A stretch of DNA of 64,000 bases from Sclerurus mexicanus. Lineage: Eukaryota > Chordata > Aves > Passeriformes > Furnariidae. The stretch spans positions 434,001 through 498,000 of the forward strand of contig VWZF01004020.1 of assembly GCA_013396755.1 (NCBI GenBank). Reading direction: 5' to 3'. Numbering within the stretch: position 1 is the stretch's first letter; each line of letters starts with the position of its first letter. Below are positions 44,001 to 56,000 of this stretch, piece after piece. The notes under the pieces were generated by a model, which was not told the origin of the DNA, did no database searches, and saw nothing but the letters and a program-made list of their open reading frames with translations. The position numbers were made by a program, and so were the translations under genes.

Positions 44001-47000
44001 AACATGTACAAAGATGGTGAGGACTGTGCCTCTTGCCGGTCATATTTTTTGTTTCATAATCCAATGGGTCCATGTCAGGAGTAGTCAGGTAGTTTGCCCT
44101 TATTTGTAAATGCTGTAAGGATGCTCCACAACTAAATGCTTCTAAATTACGTTCATGTCTGTTTATGAATGTTGTCTATGTGCGTTGTTAGGTTAAATTG
44201 TTCTTTCGCTGTGTGAAGCTCTAAGTGTCTTGATGTTGAGAGCAATCATAGGCCTTCTCCCTTTCCTCCCCTCCCTTTGTTTTGTTAGTTTAAAAGAGCA
44301 AAGCTTATCTACCCTTTTTTTGGGCAAGAATCTTAAACAGAATGGTACTTCTCTGATAGCTTTGTTTTGTCACACAGAACGTGTTACTTCTGTCTGTGAC
44401 ACCTAATGCTACAATTTCTGACTGCATGTGAAAACAGGCCTAATTACCATGTCTATACTTGTGACTTTTCTTAAGAGGAAGAAATACTTTAATATAATCA
44501 GCAAAATATTAAAACTCGGCAATTATGGTTTGTAGGTTTGTATAATCCCTTTCCAATTAAGGACACTGAACAACTGCATACAGCGTATACTGTTGTACCT
44601 GCTAGTGCTGATTGAAAAAATTGTGGATTTTTTTGGTTGACTAAGCTATTGTGGTCTGGCTGTAATGTTGTAATACATCGTCTATCCTTATTTAGTTGTA
44701 CAAATGACCTCAGCTACTTCTGTTTCCCTTTCTGTGAATTAGGAATAATAATGTCAAAGGGTCTAGAATGAAATTGAATTCTTGTAAGTACTGTGGAAGA
44801 TGAAAGGTACAATCTAATTTTCAGTGTTTCTTTCCAAGGTATATCCATAACACTATTTTGTTGATCTCCTTTTTGCTAAAAGTGGAAGTTTTGACAGGGT
44901 TGTGCTTTTTTTTTGTGGGGGCGAGGGAAGGAGGAGGAATTTATGTTGGGATCTTTTTGTTGATTTTTTTAAAGTTTCTCATATTGATACATTTTTTTCA
45001 TCTTTGTCCAGAATCACCAGAGCCAGCTGGAAATCTTTGATGAAAATGTTGCCCACATAAGTACTTGGTTGTATCAGGCCGAAGCCTTGCTGGATGAGAT
45101 AGAGAAAAAGTCAGCTAGCAAAAGGGAGGAAACTGTGAAGGTAGGAAATGTTGTCATCAACTATCAAAATGTTACCAATCAACTTCTGAATTCTAAATGG
45201 TGTTGCCAGGTTTGCTTGCTGTTTATTTTTAAGTGTTTCTTTCCTTGCCTAGGATAACCGTTTTCATTTTCTTTCACTTCGTAGCGCTTAACATCTGAAT
45301 TAGATGATGTTAGTCTTCGAGTGGATAATGTACGTGATCAGGCTATCATCTTAATGAATGGTCGGGGGGTGTCATGCCGTGAACTTGTTGAACCCAAACT
45401 GGCAGAGCTGAACCGTAACTTTGAGAAGGTCTCTCAGCACATCAAAAGTGCCAAGGTGAGGATGAATGATCTCCAGAACATGCTTGGAAGTTCTGTGCCA
45501 AGATGATGGATAGATCATTATTTATTAGAACAGCACTTCACTGGTTTTGGTTCTCCTTTAAGTGTAGGTATTTATATCTGAAAAATAGAGACTGATTTTA
45601 AACCAACTTCTTTTTTTTACCTTGGCAGATGATAACTTGAGTTGCATGGGAAAATTTGCAAACAACTGTTCAGAAAAATATATGTTGCAGTACGTATTTA
45701 TGAGCTACAGAACAACACCATAAGCTACTGTGCCTGGAGGGTTTTTGTTTATTTTGAAACCAAAATGTTCAGATTGAAGTTTGAAGGTAGAAACTGGGCA
45801 ATAACTACCAGCGCTATGTTCAGGCCAACTCTCAGAGTTAGATCAAACAACTCTTGCAATTTTTATATGTATGCTGTTATCTGATGGTCCTGCAAACTGG
45901 TATGCCTGTTCATGGAGAATTGTTTTAAATCACTAAGTTATGTGTGACAGCTCAGACTAAATTTTCAGCTTGAACAAAGTTTTGTTTTGCTTTGCAGATG
46001 CTTGTTGGACAAGAACGACTTCCTGTCATGTCAGAGCCCCATGAAGTTAGAGTGGCTTTTCCAGATCTGGAAAAATTTGAGAGTGACATACAGAATATGT
46101 TAAAAGTTGTGGAAAAGCATCTAGAATTGAGTGGGGAAGATGAAAAGGTTTGTGAGCAATAGAATAATTAAATAATTGACTAACTCCTTTTCTAGTTTGT
46201 CCCCATGTTACGTTGCTGCGACTTCACGGAAGAATTCTGAGACAATCTCCTTAAGATATGGGTAGAAAATGAAGGGAATTACTAGGTTGTTGGAAACACT
46301 GCAAAACGCTTTTCCAATACTTTTCCTGTAGCTGTTGCCTCTTGGCTGGTGTGCTGAAAGTAACTAGTCATGTTTGCATCTGTATTTTCATCATGGTTTT
46401 ATGTAATACAGGTAATGAACTTTGATTTTTGTTTATGTATCTTCTGTCTTCTATTCCAAGTAGCTCTTCATAAGGAATCCTTCCTGTATAAGTAATGGGA
46501 TTCAAATTTAAACTGGTATGATATATGGAATCACAGGGCATAAGTCAGGTCAGTGGATACTTGTGAGATAAGGTGCATGTAAGAGTCTTGTAAGATGGCT
46601 CTATCTTAGAAGATGAAATAAAAACTTGGAACAAAATTTGTCTCCTAGAATCTTACCTAGACTCTGGTATTCACCCATATAAACTTATAACCTATTGTTA
46701 TAGAGCATATGCTTCCCTTTGTGGTGTTCTTATATTTGTTATTTTTATTGTTTTCTTGCTGTTCTGCTCTGAGCTTGCTTATTATTGTTGAGGAATGAGT
46801 AGAATAGAAATGGAGCTGAAGTCATAGCACCCTATTGATGTGGCTGCCTACTGCTGGCTCATTAAGTATCCTGCAGTGCATCTTTTATGAAGTTTATGGA
46901 ATGAGCAAGCTGAATTTTAGGATTTGGTAGTTGTGGAGGAGAATCTCTGCTTGAATTTCTTTGGCTCCAATTTGTATAATAAAACAACAATTTGGCACCA

Positions 47001-50000
47001 TTACTGTTGATCTGAGCAGTTAATGTTTCTAAAATGAATTTCTGTAATAATAGAGATTTGTGTAATTTTAGCTGGATCAAGAAAGAGCTCAGATTGAAGA
47101 AGTCTTGCAGAGAGGAGGGCAGTTGCTACAGCAGCCTATGGAGGACCATAAGAGAGAGAAGATCCGCATACAGCTGTTGCTTCTGCACAAAAAGTACAAA
47201 AGTGTGCAGGTACAGTTACGATAGTTACTATAGCTTAGTTATCCCTTTGGTATCCCACTTAAAACCCATTATCCATATTTTACAACTTACGACTTTTTTA
47301 GTGTGTCAGATTCTCCAGGGGAGAGTTAAATGTACTTACACACAATCTGACTCTCTGAATATTTGCAATTCCAAAATATGAATTTTGTCAGTCCTAAGTT
47401 TTGGGGGAATGGTTTTGATTTTTCAAGTCCTTTTCACAGCTTCACAGAGGGCCACCCTATATGTGTTTACACAGAGGGCCACCCTATATGTGTTTACACA
47501 GAGGGATGCAGTGAATGGGGCATTTGCTTCATTTGTCTTTGCTGGCCCCTGAATAGAGGTTTATCTTCACCACCAGGCTAAGTGAAGAGTGACTACAATA
47601 GACACATGTACAAAAATGTATTTATTGAGCTCTCAGCTGAAGGTGTTTCTGTGAATGAGCCTGCTCCCAAATTCCTCTTGCTTCCTGTTGAGGGTGTTAG
47701 CAGTAATTGTGGACTCCAGTATGTTGTGGTGCTTTCATATGCATGCCATATTAAAAATGCTTTTGTCTTTTAGCTCGGCTGTTTGAATAGTGCTAGAGTT
47801 GCTAAGGTGAGATGTAGCTCAAAGGCAAGGTATGGCCCTCAGGCTGGCTTTGATTACATGTCTATGCCTATGCAGATAAATAGAATAGTGCTATTAAAAC
47901 TAAATTGCTACTATTGCATATTTTGGAATTTGCTTCTTCAAATGATGCCTTCTATTTTTGTCTTTCAAATAAGACCTGTTCTGTTCACTACTTCTTTCTT
48001 TTTATACCATATTTTCCTAATACACTGGATTGTAGGAGTACAGGTCATTTCAAAGGAGGCAGACAGTGGAACTCTCTCCAGTGTTTTCACAGTATAAGAA
48101 GGAACATGACAATCTAATGAAGTGGCTGGATGAGGCTGAGGACCATCTATCAGGGCTGCAAGGTGTGGAAGATGAACAAAAACTACAGGTAAATGAGTCT
48201 TTTATTTCTTAGAGCCAACAGTGTATGAGCTTTAGATATTTGTATGTTAGGGTTTAATGGCTCTTCTTTTGACACCTCTGTGGAAAGAAGTGTTTTCAAA
48301 ATAACAGCATTCATTTTTCATAGTATATGCTGATAATTTCCTAGTTTGAGATTTCTACATAGTTGTCATAGTTCCAGAATACCCCATCCCTCAGGCACAA
48401 ATCTTAAAGCATTATCTGGGCAGTGGACTTGATTCAGGACAGTTTGTCTTGCCAGTCTTGATCCATTGGGACTATACTTAACCCTTTTTGATACCTTGAC
48501 TCAAACAGTCTAATTCAATATCTGTTTGGTGCATGTATGATAAAATCCTCCTTTGAGGCTTAGATTTAGTGCCTCTGCATCGTGTAGTCAGGATATTGTA
48601 CCTACTCTGCTGCCTTTCACTGCTTAAAGTGCTTAGGGAGTGATAACTGCCCTCATGTGATTGATATTACTGTACACAATGAATACTAATAAAACAGACA
48701 AGGGCTGAAGTATTTCTGAAAATGCGTGTGTGGATCTTGACAAACAATTTCACAACTGATTTAATAGGATGCCTGATAAAACTTACAGCCCAGAAAGTTG
48801 TATGTCTTAATTGTTGAGGGTACAGATAATTTGTTTGTTTTATTGTGGTTTTGTGGATATTTTTTGTTGGCGTTTTGGATTTTTTTTTTTTTTAATTTCT
48901 CCTTTTCATCCTTCAGAACACTTTTATTGCGTGGTAATTGTGTTAATATTTTAGGCAATAACAGTGAGGAACCTTGCAAATCAGTAAGTAATTTCTTGGA
49001 CAAGCTTGGGAGCTAAGCAATCTGTCAAGTTTCTGCTCAGTTTCTGCATATGAAGCTTCATAGTTAACACCTATCAATCTTTTTGACTGCTCTGTAACTT
49101 TTTAAACCGGCACAAATTACCTGTGGGCTGGGGGTAAAATGCTCTGGTTTCCTCTGAGACTTACAGGACAAAATCATGATGTGATGCTCATCATTCACAG
49201 CTATAGTGCTATGTGGCTTCAGCTGCCTGTGATAGATGGTTTGCTCTCCTTGGTCACACAGGCTGTATCAGTATCAGCTGTGGAAGTACACCTTTTAAAT
49301 CTGCTTCTCCTTAGAAAGACTGTTGCACATTATAAGCCCCCCATGCAGAGCTGGGCAGCAGAGATGGCCCCAGTCAGATGTTTGACATCTGACTGCTCTG
49401 TTGGGTCTCCAGCAGTCCCTGCTGGTGACATGAGGTCCTTGGGACCTGACTAATGTCAGGGAATATGTTTGAAGGAAGCAGGGATCCATGCACACTTAAA
49501 GTAAAACGTGATTCTGTTTTTCTGTTTGACCATCAGATGCTTTGAGTGAATCAATTACTGGATTGAAATGAGAAAAATGTGCACTTAGGTGGTTCTTTGC
49601 TAATGGGAACAGTCTGATTATGCCACAGACTGGTGTTCCTTGTCACTGTTGGTCTTACTGAAGGTTGACTGATCTTCTCTAAGGAGATCCTTTGCTTCCT
49701 ATAAAGCCCTTTTCTTTAGGGATATACCACAGCTAATCCCTGGTACTACTAGATCCATTCTTGGATTACTGAATCTGATTGCTAAATGCAGAAGATCATC
49801 TAAATATGGGTTACTACAGCAATTACAATAGACTATTGATAGAGAAACAATATCCTTGCTCAGAATTAGTTAAATTGTGTAAAAATATCATTTTTCTTTC
49901 AGATGTAACTTTTAGTCTGGCTAAGTCGGCTAGGCTTTCAGAAAGGGACTGCAGCAGTTTTCATGATTTCTGTGAAACTTGGAAACTCAGACTGCTGCTT

Positions 50001-53000
50001 TCGCTTTGTGTGCCTAGTTTTCTGATATTTGAGGGGTAAGCCAGTCTGTAAAATAAGTGGCATTATTTTACTTTTATGGCTTGCTCTTTTACCTGCTCTA
50101 CTAATCTATGTTGAACACCAAAAATGGTATGAGACCATAACATTGTTAAAGGGAGAAATAGTGTTCTCAAGTATCATCAGTTTAGATACTTGTTACTCCA
50201 GAATTTTAGTGGAGGCACCAGACTTGAAAAAAGCAGTACTTGTTGCTCATCTCAGCTAAGAACTGAGGAGCACAAAATGTATTCTTGACCCATAGGTGTG
50301 CAGGTGGTTTAACCCCTCACCTTGATGTAAGGAAGGTGCAGTGAGAGAAGTGAAACTAGTGTTTGAAATGAACAACAGGGAGGGCAAGGAGGTTTTCAGC
50401 TGCCAGACTGGGGAGTAACTTCAATTAAGGTTTTATGTAATACATTATTTATGTTTTTGTAAACGAGTGTGTAGGAGAGGACTTATTTATGGTGCCTGAA
50501 GGTCATATCTATATATTGATTTGCTGGAAGTAGCTGTATCATAAATATTCCTCATCGTGTATACTTTTTGGGATTATGGAGTTAAGTGTCTCTGAAATAT
50601 TGGTAACCCTTCTGCATAGCAGGTACTTCTGAGTAACCCTTGTTTTGCTACAAATCCGTTAGCAAGAAAAGCCTGCATTCAAAATATCTATCCCCTTGAT
50701 CTCTCTTTTCTAACCTTGCTTTAGTATGTATTTAAATTGCTCTATTCTAACTTGGCTCAGAATGAGGGAAAGGAAAAATTAAACTTTAAATTAATTAGTT
50801 GACTGAAGTTCCTGAAAGATTTTTTCCAAGTTCTAGGAAGCTGTTTTGAAGTGAAAATGACAATTTTGCAGGTGATAAGTGAATATGCAGTTGCAGCCAC
50901 AGTGCAGCTTTCCTTATAAACTGAAACATAGACACTACCACATAGACACTAGAAAACTGACTCTGAAATATTTTGACTGTGAGAAGGGGCAAGGAATGAT
51001 TAAAAAGTGAGCTTTTCTATTCAGAAGAATATTCTATTTGCAAACACAATAAATGACTTGAGTAAACACTTTTGGTTTAAATGTTTGTGTAGTTAAACAT
51101 GTAAGGTGATAAGTTATTTAATTTTATTTCAATTTCTTGGGCAGTATTTTCCAAAATCAATTTGGAAGCACGTCAGAATCTCCTTGAATTGAATCTTTAG
51201 TAGACTTTGTTTCCAAATATTTTTAAGTGTAAAAGGGGAAGGGGGAAGAAAATCTGAAACCAAATTATGAATTCCAGGTTAAACTGGATGCTTAAGTATA
51301 GGAGGAAACCAATTTTTATTTGACCTCTGAAATTAAAATTATTTTTAGCTGTTCTTATTGAGAGGCTTTATTTATAAAATGTTCACTAGTAACCCAGTAT
51401 TCCCTTTCTTCACGCAGTAGTATTTAAAGAGAGATCAAATTTAATAAACATGTTCTGTCACCACTGACATTAATGTAGAAAAGGGCTGTTAAGTTGTTCA
51501 GTCAGATTTCCTCCTAAATAACCTTTGATTAACTCTTATTTGTGCCTGCTAAGACAAAACCGGGGAAGGACTGAAGCATCACTGCTATAAAGACAGGCTG
51601 AGAAGGATTGTTCAGCCTGGAGAAAAGAAGGCTCTAGGGAGTTCCTTATAGATCCTTCCCACTACCTAAAGGGAGACCTACAGGGAAGTTGGAGAGGGAG
51701 ATTTTACAAGGGCTTGTAGTGACCAGACAAGAGGTAATGAATTCAAACTAAAAGAGAGTAGATTTAGATTAGATACTGGGAAGAAATTCTTCACTGTTGG
51801 GGCTGGTGAGGCACTGGAATAGGTTGCCCAGAGAAGCTGTGGAATGCCCATCCCTGGAAGTGTTACAGGCGAAGTTGAATGGGCCCCTGAGCAATCTGGC
51901 CCAGTGGAAAGTGTCCAAGCCCATGGCAGGGCTGTTGGAACTAGATGATTGTTAAGGTCTCTTCCATCCTAAACCTTCGCATTCTGTGAAAAGAGTTTGC
52001 TTGCCTGAGGTTTTTTTTAATTAAAAAAACCCCCACAATCACACAACTGAAACCCTAAAACCTGTCCTCTGTGATGTTTAGGTATTTGATTTGTGTAAGA
52101 CAGTTATGTCAAACTCCTCTTCTATTTTTTAGCATCTTATGTTGTATTTTAGAAACTTCCAGTCTGCAATGCAAGGTAGAAAACAGCTGAACAATCAAAA
52201 CTCTGATATGGTAAAGCACTAATGTGTTTATAACACATTCACCTTTAATGTTTATACATTCACCTTTAAGAGCGAGGGTTATGAGAGGAAGAAGCATCAT
52301 GTTAGAGATGGGAGGCAGCTGCAGGAGATTAGCAATGAGGTGTGCTGTGGAGGAACAGCACCAGCTTTGCAGAAAAGCAGTAACCTTGCCTGGGATGGTG
52401 TTACTGGGAAAGCAGACAGTTTCAGAATGTCAGTGTTGGCAACAAGTGGAGAACAAGCTTGCTGTGTCCCAACACATACTGTTTTAAATCTTGTGCAAGT
52501 TTTTTCTAATGAGAGATAAAGTGCGTGAAGTAGAAACACAATAAAAACTAAACATACTCATTTGGGTGAAGTCTTGTTTCTGAACTGTTGCCTGTGTGAG
52601 AATGGGGTTTATGGAATGATTGGGAGTTAGAGAAAATGCCTTGTGAGTATGTTGCAGGTAGATGTGCTACAGCAAGCATCCTGATGGTTTTTTTAACCTT
52701 GGCCTGTTTCATATTGTTAGGGAAAAGATACCTTGAATTGCACAAGCTCTATCTGATTTCTTTAAAGCTGGAATCCTCATTCCACAGGAAATCATACCAC
52801 TGTCTGCGCCTTGGGCTTTGGCTCCAATTTTCAGTGGTGGAAGCTGTCAAAATATATACAGAGGTTCTAGAAAATGTGTTTGGGGAGCATTAGGGACCAG
52901 GATTCTGGGTTTGTAGCTGAAGCCTGTGGAGTAATCCTTGTTTTTAACTGTGATGCTTTCCTGCTTTCCTGAATCAAAATGGTGACCGAGTATTTTGTAA

Positions 53001-56000
53001 TTCTTTTCTGTAATTCTTGTTTTCAGTAGACTTATCCTTGTATGACCTTATATCCTATTTCTGTGGTGTGCAATGAATGACTGAAAGCAAATCATAATTG
53101 GCAGTAGAGGTCTTGTGGAAGCACAGCACTGTCCTCAGTTTCAGTACAGGAATGGCTGTCTACTTTACAAAATAAAACAAACCCAAACCATCACAAAACA
53201 AAGAAAATCCTTAGGAGCGTTCAGTGCATGAGAAGTCCTGAATGGCAAATACATGAACATACCTTTTCTGCTGCAGTTCCTTTTTTCTTTCACACTACAT
53301 ATGCTGGATATGTTAGATTCCAGCTAATTTGAGTGACTCAGTGAAATGCTCAGAAGCATGTGGAGGAGGAAGACACAGACAGGTGTTTGGAAACAACTTT
53401 GTTAGTTGGGCTTAATATTTTATTGTTTGACAGCTGTGCTAGGGATTTTCATGTGTTCACCCAGCCCAGACAAATTGCAAAGTGAAATTCACTGTCTGGA
53501 GTTGCTGTGAACGTACATTTATTCTTCACTCTCTAAAGTGGATTCTCAGCTTTTAGTAAATCACACAGTCCAATGCCTCTGTCTTGCTTGACTCAAATTC
53601 ACCAAGTACAGGATGGTGATTTAGAAGTTGCTCGAATTGTTCAATATTTGAAGATAGTTTTACTTCTTATTTGATGATTTTAAAAACTTGGGCTATTTTC
53701 AGAGATTGTAATAGAATCCTCTTTGACAAGAAACTTTTTCAGCAAAGACTGCCTAGTCCTGCAGCTAGAGCAGAAAACAGTTGCCAATCTCTTGAGGAGT
53801 TAGTGTCTTATTCCTATAAAAAGCATATTAGGGTATTGGTAGGCCACGAATTTATTTAAAAAAGGATTGGGAAATGTGGGTAGGGATGCTTATTGAAAAG
53901 AATATGGAGAGGAAAAAAGCCTGCTTCAGTAAATTGGTAACTTTTGGGAGTCCTTGATGATAAAGGAAGCAGACAGTGGTTGTAATCATAACTAGATACA
54001 GGCTCAGTCAAGAAATCTAGTTTCTGGAAATGGTAAGGATCAAGGTGAGAGAAACAGCGGTGCCCTTCCCATTCCTCAGAGTTTTAATCAAGAATAATAC
54101 ACAGTCATTGTGAAGCATGATACGTACTGTTTTCAAACTTTTTACATAAATATAGAAACTGTCCTCTTCAGGACTTGGAGCTTTTTGAATTTTTGTAACC
54201 TTGCTAGAAAGGCCTTTGTTTTGTCTTTTAATGTAAAAAAATACTTATTCTGAATATAGTTTACTGACTTAAGATTTTTTTCATAAAATTGCTTGTGTTT
54301 TGAAATATAAAATAAACTTTCATGTTTTCAGGCAATCCCTGTCCAACAGAGGTTAAAAAGCCAATTTGCCACAGGGGGCAGGACCTTGCCTTTTTCAGCT
54401 GAGTACTTGGTTGAAATCAACAAAGTTCTGCTGGCCATGGCTGATGTTGAACTGCTGCTGAATGCACCAGAGCTAAACACTGGCGTCTATGAGGATTTTT
54501 CATCTCAGGAAGATTCACTGAAGGTACTGCATGCCTAAGCATTATATTTAGAGCAGAGAAGGGAGTAACAGAAGAAAGACCCTGAACTTAGCAACTGTAT
54601 AGCTGTGTTTCCGTTTGTGTTCCATATATACAGGATCAAAATGCACTGGAAATTAAAAAATGACAGTTCTGTTGACAATTTTTTTTTTCCTATGCATAAT
54701 CTGGATACAAACTGGAGCAGCGTGAAAGCTGGGTGGGAGGTAGAAGGAACAGGGTTTAACTTGTTGGAGACTGTTGTGTTTTTCATCACATAGTCTACAT
54801 AGTATGTATAGAAATGCTAAAGCCACTGTCCTTAGCATTTCTGTTTGATCTCCTTAATATAGCTCCTGATGTTAGGTTGTGTGAAAACAATTGCTGACAT
54901 AGGAAGAGGGAGAAAGGGGAGTTCTTGACTTCTTATGAAGCTGTGAATGAGGCCACAAGTTGACAGTACCTGTTCTAATTAGCTAAACATCAATATGCAT
55001 TCAGTTTTAAACTCCCACTTCTTAGTGTTAGCCAGTGGATTTACCTGTGTGGTTAATAATGAGGAAGTAGTTAAGGATTTGGCCTTTTTCAAAGGAGAAT
55101 GAAGAAAGTATGTTTGAAAATACTGAATGCTGCTGTCAAACGTAAGTCAAGTACATAGAAGTCTGAGTCCCAGTTAATTTTGAGCATCCAGCAGAGATTC
55201 CCCCAGAAAACATCCACTGGAGTTGGAAATTACACATGGTGTGCTGTGGTGTAGATATTCCTCTCCAGACTGGGAATCACAGCAGGGTCCATGTTTGAGG
55301 TGGTCAGGCTTTGCCTCTCACCAAGAGCTAGATCAGATGTTTCTGCAGCTGTTATACAGGTCCTTTAAAAGTTTTCAGAATTTCAGTCCACTTTTCTGAC
55401 CTGCTTTTCTTTCTGCTGTATACATGCTTCTGTTTTTGATGTTTTATTTTTTAACATAATTTGCAAAAGCTAAGAGGGGAATGATGCCAGCCTTTGACAA
55501 AGTGGACAGCTTTTCTGTTTAGGTGATGATATTTTCTTGTCCCTGTTTACTCTGCTTCTGTGTTTCCTTGAGTACAGTTAGGAGTGTTTATGTTAAGATG
55601 TGTTTTAAATGTTACATTTTGTTGCAGGTGTCTCATCTGATTTTGAAGTTTAGGTATATTCTGAGGGTGTTTTCAGAAGAAGCAAATAGCACAGCATAGA
55701 ATTTTTAGAAGCATTACTATTTTAAATTCAAAAAGATAAGTAAATTTCACTTTGTGCATAGACTGTTTGTCCTCCGACTACCAAGGTAGTCTTACAACTG
55801 CATCTGGTTTAAAGGAATTTTCACATCATAGTTCAGTGATATTTGAGATGGATTGCTTTAACTTTAGCATTATCATTTAAATCTAAAACCTCTCTGCTTT
55901 TGCAGTTCTGTGCAAATGGGAGGCTACATGAAGCATAATAAATCATATTTTGTGGTCCATTGTTTTACACAAGGAAGAAATATGTACAGTGGCTTCATGA

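Larger units (their letters stand above)
48189..54331 (+). other. UTRN intron, longest in window; no dystrophin exon-41 counterpart found
   Basis: In dystrophin, exon 41 (183 bases) completes R15 between exons 40 and 42. I read the three + frames here by eye for an open, spectrin-like stretch bounded by AG and GT and found none that convinces. The intron carries a CR1 copy at about 51.56-51.99 kb and a short duplicated motif at 52.23-52.27 kb. A 264-base open frame at 52224-52487 contains CWQQVENKL, faintly like a spectrin helix C, without good splice sites. Confidence 0.6.

Noticed and set aside
49139..49453. 104-codon open frame in the long intron after the exon-40 equivalent
   Set aside because: Residues are not helical or spectrin-like, there is no flanking splice pair in phase, and no protein family is recognised.
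49779..50039. Open frame after a strong-looking acceptor (TTTTTCTTTCAG at about 49903)
   Set aside because: In phase 0, required by the flanking exons, the sequence after that AG reads ATG TAA and stops; not an exon-41 equivalent.
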